From positions 1-45,337 of the forward strand of contig CAKSNH010000017.1 of the NCBI GenBank assembly GCA_934476075.1: 45,337 nucleotides of DNA, written 5' to 3'. The notes beneath the pieces were generated by a model that saw only the letters and a list, made by a program, of their open reading frames with translations, made no database searches and had not been told where the DNA came from. Made by a program: the position numbers and the translations under genes. Source of the DNA: an uncultured Clostridia bacterium. Lineage in GTDB: Bacteria; Bacillota; Clostridia; UBA1381. Shown one piece after another: positions 22,701 to 30,926 of the stretch (positions within the stretch are counted from its first letter, which is position 1; each line of letters begins with the position of its first letter).

Positions 22701-23830
22701 GCAAGATGGATATGGAGCGAAAAGATACGGATATTTTCGTAAACTACGGCGGTATAACAAAAACTGTTGCCGATGTGGACGGAAACAAGAACAGTTTCAC
22801 ATTCTATCAAAACGGAAATTATACATTTAAAGTGTACGACAAAGAGGGTCTTAGTTCGTATCTTTCGGTTGAAATTACCGGTATTGACACGAAAGCTCCG
22901 AAAATTACAAGCGTAAGCTGGAGTTATGATTATGACGAATTTGACGGTGCAACATGGGTTACAAAGACAGCGAACGAAACAAAAGTACCTGTTGACGGTA
23001 CGGTGGGATATATTGTTGCTGCCGACAAATACAATGTGACAAATCAAGATGTTACGGTTAAGGTTGAAACCGATGATGATACACGCTTGGTGGGCAGCAG
23101 TGACGATTATACAAAAACAAAGGAAAGTGTTTATACGAAAAACGGACTTTTCATTTTCAATACCGAAAAGAATAACGGTCTGACCGCAAGCTATGGTTTG
23201 GATATTGAGGTTATAGACAAAACACCGCCGACAATAGATTTGCTCGGCACAGATGAGATGGTATTTTATGAAAATCCGCAGATGAATACGGACTATGACA
23301 TAAGTATGCTTAAATACGTTGAAAACGGAAAATACGAGGCATACAAAGCATATGACGTGTTTAACGGCAAAAAGACAGACCTTACGGCGAATGTGGAGAT
23401 TGCCGACTGGGGCGGATTTAATCCGAATGATTTGAGCCAAAACACATTTGATTCGAGCAAGCCATATACGATTACTTATCGTGTTACGGACTCTGCACAT
23501 AATGTAACTGAGGTAAAGAGAACAGTGCGTCTTGTGGGAATGTATGATACCGTTGCATTGGTAAACGGCAGTCTGCCTGATTTTGCGGGCAGAAGTGAGG
23601 TTTTGGGCGACAGCATAAAGATTTCGCTTGCAAACTTTGCCGGAACTGCATATGTAAGATACCAAAGCGGTGTCAAGACGATGGGTCAGATGAAGAAGGA
23701 CGGAATTATGTTATCTCAAAACGCAGACGGTGATTTTGAGGCAACTAATCTTGAAGAAGGCTGGTACACATTCTATATCCAGACCGACAAGCGTGATTAC
23801 TTTACACTTTGCGTATATTTATCGAAATAA
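16757..23830 (+). CDS. Giant exported Ig-like repeat protein A1
   Basis: A 2357-residue protein with a signal peptide (MKVKRVLCIMLIACMVVPLL, cleavage near ASA at 27). Residues 30-320 form a specific N-terminal region with several Cys. From about 450 onward many Ig-like or cadherin-like repeats follow, marked by the phrase D-x-x-(A/P)P-x-(I/V) (for example near 582, 1034, 1116, 1951, 2048 and 2156), and strands such as GTYTITMYDNVGNK-type endings. There is no SLH, LPXTG, choline-binding or membrane anchor. The last 75 residues share a motif with A2 at 30927 (SGVKTMGQMKKDG, a YTFYIQT strand and an RDYFTLCVY end). The gene overlaps tetR by 4 bases and is followed 14 bases later by B1, suggesting that A1 works with the SLH-anchored B1. 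Probable role: surface adhesin or scaffold; substrate unknown. Confidence 0.8.
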   Translation: MKVKRVLCIMLIACMVVPLLYIAPASAAVEWTYEAYVAVCDKKDAQCSKKNAITVKWTFDGTDETAFLQDTDKRNGLAYAKLKSSRAPWTLDSVTIENSTKDSLWMSYCFLYVGSSVGNAIGIESKFWGDPKDDATGVPIDVDDGGPKSRTIYFDARRKVDMSALDDFSDKLFGDIRLNPKGESGTIKNEWSGKVFDNYNVTMGKKSYYCMDLSDPPTLSVSVSGMKGDGSQVSKSELEKNGIKFLDRGYEMDKSKVLSYMNNNNLNEIDLLYTLKFSSKSTSGQTTFYKTTRIFRNAFSLGSVDFSKNYYKAGNDNYFYNNQNDKTITVTANIKTTDNYNMFGGNVLNKAEVSFDNAYIKVGDQKIYASDSSGNKVKSTTVYSGNMISLAFPYSENMDSDNKGITLVLENARIETGEITFWLWDEVRKKIGFSNQDNFDGYYKSTHKIDSTNPTIAVAPADGVDLSKWNKTVTLKTTASEDIQVNNYFYSMIRGWEMPKGYYAMYLTNGVNSPAIYKYNYTEENKGTAAYIQKVPALKDYTQNVTLALRDKVEGEYDLVFSGTDYAGNKLSTVYKGIKLDNKAPEITLTEKQKPKTDGRKGNVYNVKISDASGTGRLYYMFTQKSVADAPEYDGSNNPTTSGDMDTTLDRWAYIEQKDTENGNTAAAYIDVEKGKNFVGRLMYFALDEAGNKTDVYSKDINIQNEDTAYDITPKNVDKPQPSYNISVTTNNNNTVWYRWKNYIVDEKTGKLKENYITDFKQYTGIIDTSKDDATKNINGTYILECKIVPPSNTNINYVSVNYAFDNEGPVINMTAPSEESYSKSQTVSVYATDMSDVASAKAKIVTPDGNDIDGNEEFNMNVAGGILSQNVNISDIPSGAYALKVTATDTNGFSTTETSNPFFIRNEKPTGTVNVASDLIYNEKSLIADENIKLDFDISEEFANSSYAKGQSLYYRMGTASGEYGDWIKAGEITSDENGLKVAATVDAPSIALVDGENTIFVQTAICHENADKSKIDLGTVKEDEIIFYYDNIAPNVDLVINDEHTRESIEGKLYVRDNLDTAFTVTCENSAVKIGEFKDGAYDITVSENADTDIIVSDTAGNQKSVKLVIKGIDRVAPTVDIKTAEKSSGARKDATATVKVNDVLGVSVKFAFIPTDKYTGGAIPEEYFSENITDDGFYIVSEARSEKAAWSNENNITYNVQVAGISGSRYLGVRAADSLGNTTDIVFKDNVLSAEDAVLSAVTTANPMKTETRTVAQVKYNVPVYTLPQDKILNEQSDIVKNNTLGIDGFDSLTASEKIEAANLELAKQYAMAYSDTYTFAVTANGGYDLYTVDDLGRTKHLIAEVRDVEFGAASDIKAGIYKKQWNESSECEYVPVPVGEMICAAAYGENAVIIEPADNNNDTLLLPKEELDGVYKNGLTFDSSASRDYAVYADGTEDIKGYTKLIYNVGQIMLENTDIYRWNESLSEVTERIVTVLAFNKDANTENPDEVSEKSTVITGIDNTEPIVTWSVSPEILTYELAEFDGEMYYDWVTHTTPGNVTYTINAQDKESGIEKIVALYYEKADGSEEEVVVPETDEDGNPTEYWSWDGSNYTEVRNVWDEEQQDYVQKSSTIPVKVEYYGDGDKFGVKTLKFTFTDSYRLLRAGVFFNTLGADGSAIVGRFESGLSTEGIIYKMPIEEGKDYNIKYYFENSKGEWEEISDTTNQYYKNAKAVVEIDKDSRGAERGLYVLNNAGVSEKILNNYQNTFTFNLKDKYGYTKEVPVSLENFDINAGTIDYELAVTSKTNKPYDITINVSDEKSGVGTVKLTSGADEISLNKVDEGKYKGVISKNGTYSITMYDNVGNKAVKSFNIKNINTEVPTANVEYSTKECTSRPVTATLTFSKPNVRITNIEPVSSLSESDYTVNYNTSVITFTKSGTVAVCFEDDYGNSNENDVLVVAVDNIEKVPPVLEAVMDNTTDPSVVAVTFNKVDNLTSKMDMERKDTDIFVNYGGITKTVADVDGNKNSFTFYQNGNYTFKVYDKEGLSSYLSVEITGIDTKAPKITSVSWSYDYDEFDGATWVTKTANETKVPVDGTVGYIVAADKYNVTNQDVTVKVETDDDTRLVGSSDDYTKTKESVYTKNGLFIFNTEKNNGLTASYGLDIEVIDKTPPTIDLLGTDEMVFYENPQMNTDYDISMLKYVENGKYEAYKAYDVFNGKKTDLTANVEIADWGGFNPNDLSQNTFDSSKPYTITYRVTDSAHNVTEVKRTVRLVGMYDTVALVNGSLPDFAGRSEVLGDSIKISLANFAGTAYVRYQSGVKTMGQMKKDGIMLSQNADGDFEATNLEEGWYTFYIQTDKRDYFTLCVYLSK

Positions 23831-23844
23831 GGGGGGATTAAATA

Positions 23845-26800
23845 ATGAATATATTTAAAAGGGTTATTTCTTATATTTTGATACTTGCGGTGGTGGTATC
23901 ATTTTTCCCCGCCAATGTACTTGCACAGGAGGATAACGAGTACAGGATTTCAAATGAGTATCTTAATTTTACATTTAATAAGCAGACAGGCGGTTTCGCA
24001 ATAGAAACCGCCGAGGGTAATCCTCAAAAGGTACTCGATAACAATATTCCTCTTTTGTATGCCGATGATAAGGAGCGAAGCAACGGCACATCGTTTATAA
24101 CGGTGAGAATCGGGGAAAAAGACTATATTTTCGGTCAGGATTACGGATTTTTCGGAATAAATTCGTCGCTCGGTACCGTTGAGGTAAAAGAGGACGGAAG
24201 ACTTATAGAAATTCCGTGGACGATAAAGGGGATAACCGTAGTTTTGACTGCGGCACTTGACCATAACAGCGAAAGCAATACAACGGGAAATGTAGGTCTT
24301 TCGTTTAAGGTTATCAACAATAATGCAAATGCGGAAAATGTAAGCGTCAGACTGCTTTTGGACACTGCACTCGGCAACCGAATTGACGCTCCGTATTTTG
24401 TGGTTGATAAGAACTTGCAGCCGACATTTACAGAAACCGAGTTTTCTGGGGATAATGTTCCGCAGCAGATAAGAAGTTTGGATTCGGTCACAAATCCGTC
24501 AAGACTTGCGTATATTCTTATGCAGGCACAGGGCTGGAACGGCGGAACAAAGCCGAACAAGGTTATAGTGGGACACTGGGCAAATCTTGCAAATACACGC
24601 TATGATTATACACCAGACCCATACTGCGATTTCTCGAATTATTCAAATAATTATCGAGAGCCTGACAGTGCGGCGGCGGTATACTGGGAAAATAATGCCT
24701 TGCAGAGCGGTGAAAGCTTTACGGGCGAATTGCTTTACGGTGTAGGCAATTTTTCAAACAGCACCAATCAGAATATGGGAATTAACATCACCACTGAACG
24801 TGTGGAACTTAATGATGATAAAAAATCCTATAAGAATGACGGTAAGATAAAAGTTACGGTGGATATTGACAACACCGTTGACAATGCGGAAGAGCTTAGC
24901 AATGTTGTGCTTAATCTTACAATAGACGATAAACAATTTGAAGTGCTTGAAGGCGAAGAACAGGTTAAATATGTTTCGCTCGGCAAAGAGATAAAGACAT
25001 TGCAGTATACGTTGCGGGCAATCGAGCAGAACGACCTTTGTGCCGGTACGATATATGTTTCGCTTGCCGGAGTGAAAACCCTCTCAGACGGTACACAGGC
25101 AGATTTTGAAACGGCGGCACAAAGGAGTGTAATTCTTCCGTCGGTAGGCGAGGTTTCGGCGGTACAGCTTAATAAAATCAATCCGAATATTGTATATACC
25201 GACGGTGAAAAGGCGGTAACGATTTCGGGTGAGATGAAACCGCTTGAAGCGGTGTTGGCAAATGATGCGGCGGTGGAATTAAAACTTGTTCACGAAACAA
25301 CGGGACACACCGTAACCGTTGACAAAAACAATATCGCATTTCTTGATGAATCGGGAGAAACGCTTACATTCACCACCGAGGATACTCTTTATGTGGGTGA
25401 ATACAAGATTATTTTTGAGATAAACGATACACGTTTGCAGGATAATTTAAAGTGTACATCAATCACCTGCAATCAGAAACTGCAAGTGTCGGCAGATAAA
25501 AAGTATCAGCTTAAATCCTACGGCATGGCGGCACTTGTGCGTACAACAGAGGGCAGTACCGCTGCGGAATACGACTTTTTCACATTCCGTACAGAGGGCG
25601 AATTTTTGAAGTTTTACAAAGGCGAAAGTGCCGCAAAGGGCAGTCTTAACGGAAAGAGTATAAAATATAATTTCGGTGAGGAAAAAGAGTCTATAAAAAA
25701 TCATGAAATTCTGCTTACGGTGCGTGCAAATCTGCGTGAAATGAAAGACGCATCAACGGGTGAATTGTTCTGGCAGGCAGATTATGCGTCGGGCGATGTT
25801 ATCATAAACAATATGCTTTCATATGAGGGTGATACACCGCTTAAAATTTACAGAAGTCAGAATACATACAAAATTGAGGGTGACGGACTTTTAAAGGTTA
25901 TCAACTCAATCAATGTATGGCGAAGTAAGTGGAGCATTTCGGCAACGGACGGAATTGCGTATACGCTTGATACGGAGCGTCTTTCGGACAGCCTCGGTCA
26001 AGGTGTGACAATCCGCGCACTAAATCTTTCGCTTGACGGTGCGGCGACTATGATACAGTCGGTCGGCGGTTTTGCGGTGGATTTGAAATACGGTGTGCTA
26101 AGCTCGCAATGGTATGACAATTCGGACGGTATGGTGACATACGGCATAGGATTTGGCGGAAGTATAAGCATACCGATAAAGGCAAAGGAAAAGAAAGAAA
26201 CTCCCGACCTTACGGCGGACCAGGAGGACATAAGCGAGGAACTTAATTCGCTGTTTGACGAAAGTCTGACCGCTGACCAGGAGGATATTTCGGGCGACAT
26301 GACGAGTATGTTTGACGAAAATCCACCGAAAAGAACGTCAACGGGAGATAAAATCAAAAAAGATACCAAACTTTCGGAGGGACAGCTTTCGGCAGAGGTA
26401 AACAACGTTCTGTTCGGAGAAAAGGGTGACGTTAAGGACGGCTATGTAAAGGTTGACGATACAGGCTTTATCGGAATTGATGCAAAGTTCTCGCTTGCAC
26501 TTCCGAAAGACGTTTTAGGCTCGCTTGTGGCAAATTCACCGGGAATTTATGCGAGCGTGGTAATCAACACAATCGAAAATCAATATGAAATAAATGCCGG
26601 TCTGAATATCAAGATTATCGAGTGTGAGGGTGTACTTGCGTTTAAGCAGGTAAATGTCAAGAATAAGGACGTTATCGTGCCGGATAAGATTGAATTTTAT
26701 ATTCGTGACGGGCTTAAAATCCCCGTTGCACCGCCCGTACTGTTTATTGCGGGACTCGGCGGCGGTATAAACGGTCTTGCGGACACGATAGGCGGTGAAT

Positions 26801-29800
26801 TTGATAAACTTCCGCCGATAACAATATTGCTGTTTACAAGGCTTGAAGCAATCGGTGTTCTGACGGGTGACTTTAATGCAAAGATAAGTCTTGAAGGAAT
26901 GTCGCTGACGGGCGATATGAAACTTAAAGCCAAGGGACTCGATAAGCTCATGGACTTAAAGGCAGGCATAAACGCACGCTGGATTGAACCGTGGGAACTT
27001 AGTCTGTACGGCAATGTAAGTATTATTGACGGACTTATAAAAGGCGGAATTACCATAACGATTGCGGATAATTATTTCTACGGATATATTTTTGCAAGCA
27101 TATGTATACCTGACAGCATACCGCTTGTGGGCGGCAAGGAGCTTGCAGGTGTTGAGGCTGCGGTATCGCACGAATTTATCGGTGCAAATATTAAAATTAT
27201 CGGTATAAGATTTGGTGTGGTATATTATTGGGGCGACAGTGTATCGTTTGGTAAGAACATTGATTTGAGTCCGCCGAACCGTGACGGTTTGGAATCGCTG
27301 AGTTTGGCAAGTGCGGACGATGTTACGGGCTATTACGGCACAAATATACATGAACTTTCGGTAGTATCTCTTGCGGATATGTCATATAAGGAGGCAAAAG
27401 TCAAGGTTGAGGGTGCAACGGGACAAAATGCACTTCTTATAGAAATCCCTTATGCGGGCACAGGCACGCCGAGTGCGGAGGATATTACATTGTTAAATCC
27501 TGACGGCAAGCAGATACAGATAGCTTATGATGACGGCAACGGCGGAGGAAATATGCTTTTGCAGAGCCGTGAGGACGGAGATTATATCTATATTACGGTA
27601 ACCGACCCAAGCGAGATTAAAGACGGTGACTGGACAGTTAAATATGCTACGGAAAATATAGAGATTTCTTCATTTAAGATGAACGGCGTCGACCAGATAC
27701 CGGAGCTTGCAAGTGACGGTACATCAATTACGTTGGGCACAACGGACGCTGAATCAAAAACAACAAATGTTACGGCAGGCTGGAAGATAAGCGGAGGAAA
27801 CGGCAGTAAAACAGGCACAATAGACGTTTATCTGACAGAGGATAAAGACGTATTGACCAAGATTAAAACGAGCAAAAACAACGGCGATGTTTTGGGGACA
27901 AATATTTTCCATAAGGAAAATGTTGTGCTGACATCGGGAGCGGAGAACCAAACGGTGACACTTCCGGACTCACTTCCGGACGGCAAGTATTATGCGGTTA
28001 CAACGCTTTCGACCACTGAGGGGATAAGTCTTGCAATCAGTAAGACGTGTATTGATTTTAAGAACCCAAATCTTCCTCAAAAGGTTGACAATGTGAAGAT
28101 TGCATACGGCGGAAACGGTGAGATTTTCGTAAAGGTTACCGACAGCGAAAATGCGGACTATACGCATTATCTTGCCGAGATTGTGTCAAACGATAACACG
28201 GTATTGGAAAACAATATCGGTCAGTTTGAAAAGGGTGCAAACTTTGTATTCGGAAAAGAGGCGTCTTTGGAGGCAGGCAAGACATATCATGTGAATGTCA
28301 AGACGCTTCGTGAAGAATATAAGGAGTCCGATAACGAATACAAGACGCATTACTATTACGGCACTGATGTGGTTTCGTCAAATGATTTGGTGATGCCTGA
28401 ACAGAGTGTGCCTAAGCTTGAAAATGTAAAGGTGAATTTTGATACATCGGGCGAAGAAATAAATACGAATGTCAAGGACGTTGTTATCGAATACACATTT
28501 GACAGTGACGTATTTATGGAGCTTGACCTAAACGGAAGTAAGGTGTATGCGTTCGGCACTGACCCGAACCCGAATTCGGCGGATTTCTCTTACTTTAAAA
28601 AGGATTGGAAATTTGTTTTAGATGACCTTGAAGACGGCGATTATGTGGTTGACTTTACAGCATACACCAAAACAAAAGACCATATAAAGGGCAGTGAAAC
28701 CGGAGTGGAAAACGGACAGTTCGGCTTTACGGTTGATACGTCCGCACCTGTACTGTCGCTTGCACAAAAGAGTGTTGACAGGAAAATGGGTACGGAGGAT
28801 ATAACGGTAATTTTCGGTGCAAATACTGTTATTGCGGACGAAAACGGAAGTTATACAATCGAGGGAATTACCGAAAAGTCGGCAAATATTACACTTGACG
28901 GTGAGAAGGTAGATGAAACAACGTCGGGTGTAACAATTATGCAAAGCGGTAACTTTAAGATTGAAAAATCACTTGCCGACGGCGAATTGTACAAAGAACA
29001 TCTTATCACGGCGACCGACAAAGCGGGCAATGTGTCACAGATGACGGTTTATGCGATAAGAAAAGACGGTTTCAAATTTGAAAATATGGAACTTTATCTT
29101 GACGGCAATCCGATAGCCGCCGATGAAAACGGTGTTAAGAAAGTAAGCCTTAGAAACGGTCAGTCGGCACAGCTTGCGGTTTATGCACAGGCGGACAACG
29201 GTCAGAAGTTCGAGATAGAAAACGATATGATTGATTGGAGCGTTTTGTATGAAAAGAACACTGTCGAATTGAATGACGGTACTGTTTTTGCGGTTACACC
29301 GGGCGAAACGGCGGTAAAGGCAAAGCTTGCGACCGCAGAGGTTACAACTGCCGAGGGTACACGCTCCGACGGAATTTCGGACTATATTATAATTAGTGTA
29401 GACAGCAATTCAAAATCGGATTTGGCGGATAAGATTGCCGAGGCGAAGGCTGCTATTGAAAATAATCCGAATAAGTCGCAGAGCAAAATCAACACTTTGA
29501 AAAAGGCAATAGAAAATGCGGAAAGCCTGATTAATAATCCGCAGGCAACGGAAACCGATTATACAGAAGAAGTGACAAAGTTAACTCAGGCAATCGCCGA
29601 ATTTCTGAAAAATGACAGCAGTCACCGAGGCGGTGGCGGAGGAGGCGGCGGTTTGACGCAGAAATATACCGTTACCGTTTTGGATACGGAGCACGGAAAA
29701 GCAGAAGTTTCGCAAAAAGAAGTATTGAGCGGAAACAGCGTCACAATTACCGCAACGCCTGATGACGGATATGTTGTTTCGGATATGCTGATAAACGGCA

Positions 29801-30438
29801 AGTCGGTGGGCAATAATGCGGTTTATACAATAAGCTCCGTAAAAGAAAATATTGAGGTTAAGGTTATTTTTGCTAAAAAAGCAGATATGCCGTTTACCGA
29901 CGTAAGCCCGTCAGACTGGTTCTATCCGTATGTAAAGAGTGCATATGAAAACAAGTTTATGCTTGGCACATCAGATACAAAATTTGAACCTGAAACAGCG
30001 GTTACAAGAGCAATGTTTGTGACTGTTCTTCATCGAATAGACGGCGAAAAAGCGGAGGGTGAGAACATATTTACCGATGTTTCAAAAGATGCGTACTACA
30101 ATAATGCGGTTGCATGGGCAAGTGCAAACGGTATTGTAAAAGGTATCTCCGAAACTGAATTTGCACCTGATGCAAGCATTACCCGTGAGCAGATTGCGGC
30201 TATTATATACAGATACGCAAAGTATAAAGGCTATGATGTATCAGCCGGAGAAGATACAAATATTCTTTCTTATACAGATGCGGAAAGTATTTCGGAATAT
30301 GCGGTTGAGGCGATTCAGTATGCGGTGGGCACAGGATTGATTAAGGGTAAAACAGATACCACTCTAAATCCTGCCGACAATGCTACAAGAGCCGAGATTG
30401 CAACAATTTTGCAAAGATTTTTGGAAAGCAATAAATAG
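23845..30438 (+). CDS. Giant SLH-anchored surface protein B1
   Basis: A 2197-residue protein. Signal peptide 1-28 (ends NVLAQ). Residues 30-330 form a beta-rich domain shared with B2 (TGGFAIETAEG, KDYIFGQDYGFFGINSS, LLLDTALG, VIVGHWANLANTRYDYTPD). A 22-residue acidic tandem repeat (LTADQEDIS... FDE) lies at about 788-830. A central module at about 946-1139 runs from VIVPDKIEFYIRDG over GLGGGINGLADTI and LPPITILL to IPLVGGKELA and VVYYWGDSVSFG. Ig-like repeats follow, then a helical FIVAR-like stretch (about 1856-1926), a Gly linker, an InlB-B-like repeat (about 1939-2011) and three SLH repeats (2016-2197; TRAMFVTVL, TREQIAAIIYRYA, TRAEIATILQRF) that bind pyruvylated cell-wall polymer. GGGGGGA precedes the start, 14 bases after A1. 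Confidence 0.85.
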   Translation: MNIFKRVISYILILAVVVSFFPANVLAQEDNEYRISNEYLNFTFNKQTGGFAIETAEGNPQKVLDNNIPLLYADDKERSNGTSFITVRIGEKDYIFGQDYGFFGINSSLGTVEVKEDGRLIEIPWTIKGITVVLTAALDHNSESNTTGNVGLSFKVINNNANAENVSVRLLLDTALGNRIDAPYFVVDKNLQPTFTETEFSGDNVPQQIRSLDSVTNPSRLAYILMQAQGWNGGTKPNKVIVGHWANLANTRYDYTPDPYCDFSNYSNNYREPDSAAAVYWENNALQSGESFTGELLYGVGNFSNSTNQNMGINITTERVELNDDKKSYKNDGKIKVTVDIDNTVDNAEELSNVVLNLTIDDKQFEVLEGEEQVKYVSLGKEIKTLQYTLRAIEQNDLCAGTIYVSLAGVKTLSDGTQADFETAAQRSVILPSVGEVSAVQLNKINPNIVYTDGEKAVTISGEMKPLEAVLANDAAVELKLVHETTGHTVTVDKNNIAFLDESGETLTFTTEDTLYVGEYKIIFEINDTRLQDNLKCTSITCNQKLQVSADKKYQLKSYGMAALVRTTEGSTAAEYDFFTFRTEGEFLKFYKGESAAKGSLNGKSIKYNFGEEKESIKNHEILLTVRANLREMKDASTGELFWQADYASGDVIINNMLSYEGDTPLKIYRSQNTYKIEGDGLLKVINSINVWRSKWSISATDGIAYTLDTERLSDSLGQGVTIRALNLSLDGAATMIQSVGGFAVDLKYGVLSSQWYDNSDGMVTYGIGFGGSISIPIKAKEKKETPDLTADQEDISEELNSLFDESLTADQEDISGDMTSMFDENPPKRTSTGDKIKKDTKLSEGQLSAEVNNVLFGEKGDVKDGYVKVDDTGFIGIDAKFSLALPKDVLGSLVANSPGIYASVVINTIENQYEINAGLNIKIIECEGVLAFKQVNVKNKDVIVPDKIEFYIRDGLKIPVAPPVLFIAGLGGGINGLADTIGGEFDKLPPITILLFTRLEAIGVLTGDFNAKISLEGMSLTGDMKLKAKGLDKLMDLKAGINARWIEPWELSLYGNVSIIDGLIKGGITITIADNYFYGYIFASICIPDSIPLVGGKELAGVEAAVSHEFIGANIKIIGIRFGVVYYWGDSVSFGKNIDLSPPNRDGLESLSLASADDVTGYYGTNIHELSVVSLADMSYKEAKVKVEGATGQNALLIEIPYAGTGTPSAEDITLLNPDGKQIQIAYDDGNGGGNMLLQSREDGDYIYITVTDPSEIKDGDWTVKYATENIEISSFKMNGVDQIPELASDGTSITLGTTDAESKTTNVTAGWKISGGNGSKTGTIDVYLTEDKDVLTKIKTSKNNGDVLGTNIFHKENVVLTSGAENQTVTLPDSLPDGKYYAVTTLSTTEGISLAISKTCIDFKNPNLPQKVDNVKIAYGGNGEIFVKVTDSENADYTHYLAEIVSNDNTVLENNIGQFEKGANFVFGKEASLEAGKTYHVNVKTLREEYKESDNEYKTHYYYGTDVVSSNDLVMPEQSVPKLENVKVNFDTSGEEINTNVKDVVIEYTFDSDVFMELDLNGSKVYAFGTDPNPNSADFSYFKKDWKFVLDDLEDGDYVVDFTAYTKTKDHIKGSETGVENGQFGFTVDTSAPVLSLAQKSVDRKMGTEDITVIFGANTVIADENGSYTIEGITEKSANITLDGEKVDETTSGVTIMQSGNFKIEKSLADGELYKEHLITATDKAGNVSQMTVYAIRKDGFKFENMELYLDGNPIAADENGVKKVSLRNGQSAQLAVYAQADNGQKFEIENDMIDWSVLYEKNTVELNDGTVFAVTPGETAVKAKLATAEVTTAEGTRSDGISDYIIISVDSNSKSDLADKIAEAKAAIENNPNKSQSKINTLKKAIENAESLINNPQATETDYTEEVTKLTQAIAEFLKNDSSHRGGGGGGGGLTQKYTVTVLDTEHGKAEVSQKEVLSGNSVTITATPDDGYVVSDMLINGKSVGNNAVYTISSVKENIEVKVIFAKKADMPFTDVSPSDWFYPYVKSAYENKFMLGTSDTKFEPETAVTRAMFVTVLHRIDGEKAEGENIFTDVSKDAYYNNAVAWASANGIVKGISETEFAPDASITREQIAAIIYRYAKYKGYDVSAGEDTNILSYTDAESISEYAVEAIQYAVGTGLIKGKTDTTLNPADNATRAEIATILQRFLESNK

Positions 30439-30449
30439 TTTAAAGTGAA

Positions 30450-30510
30450 GAAAGGCTTGCAGATGTGACAGTCTGCAAGCCTCTTCAAAAAAATTTAATA
30501 TTTTTTTAAC
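30450..30510 (+). terminator. Strong hairpin at the end of the first giant pair
   Basis: AGGCTTGCAGA (30453-30463) and TCTGCAAGCCT (30472-30482) form a perfect 11-base-pair stem, extendable by TGAAG/CTTCA outside a two-base bulge. The T-run comes late (TTTTTTT at 30501), after an A-run, so termination efficiency is uncertain. Confidence 0.65.
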
Positions 30511-30516
30511 ATTTAT

Positions 30517-30546
30517 TTGACTTATGTATGTAATATATGGTACAAT
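30517..30546 (+). promoter_or_regulatory. Promoter of the second giant pair
   Basis: TTGACT (30517-30522), 18-base spacer and TACAAT (30541-30546). It lies directly after the hairpin that ends B1 and 380 bases before the A2 start, so A2-B2 can be expressed separately from TetR-A1-B1. Confidence 0.7.
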
Positions 30547-30926
30547 AAATATGTAACATTTTAATGAAGATGTTGCATATATGATAGGTAGGTTAAAAAG
30601 GGATTGGGTTAAAAAATTAGATAACACGGCAATGGTGGTGAGTGTTGCTTAGTATAGCGTTTTATAAATTCCATATAAATGGTGGTAGTATATAACAATA
30701 TAGGAATATTCTCTGACGTTGCAAAGTTTAAGCAATGTCTTTTTTTGTTTATCTGACGGAAAAATATTTTTTTTGAGGTTTTAATACATTATATGTGCAA
30801 TATATCTGAATTAGGATAATGATATGATTGGAGGGGAGAAACGATGTGGTATATATGTGAAATTAACGGAGGTTGATTTCAATAACAGGGCAAATATATT
30901 TGATTTTTTAGGAGGGAGATATAATA
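30547..30926 (+). promoter_or_regulatory. Long leader with an internal intrinsic terminator, possible attenuator
   Basis: A 380-base leader precedes A2. It contains GACGTTGC (30715-30722) and GCAATGTC (30732-30739), an eight-base-pair hairpin with one G-T pair, followed at once by seven T, that is, a terminator before the gene. Upstream are further self-complementary pieces (for example GGTGGTAGTATA and AACACGGCAATGG) that might form an alternative fold. A known riboswitch class was not recognised; in particular the conserved core of the two cyclic-di-GMP classes is not there. Confidence 0.5.
30844..30876 (+). CDS. Possible 10-residue leader peptide
   Basis: MWYICEINGG, preceded by a very strong ribosome binding site (GGAGGGGAG at 30830-30838). 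It lies 50 bases before the A2 gene. Its Trp, Tyr and Cys content and position in a leader with an internal terminator make a regulatory peptide possible, but the site may be accidental; no conservation can be tested here. Confidence 0.3.
   Translation: MWYICEINGG

Noticed and set aside
22565..23665. Long minus-strand open frame (366 codons) inside A1
   Set aside because: It lies antisense in a strongly coding gene, has Cys/His/Ile-rich low-complexity translation, no ribosome binding site and no family resemblance. It is a codon-usage shadow, like the similar antisense frame at 43441-44349 in B2.
30550..30926. Cyclic-di-GMP or other known riboswitch before A2
   Set aside because: Such riboswitches often precede clostridial adhesins, so their conserved cores were looked for, but none was recognised; only a generic terminator hairpin remains.
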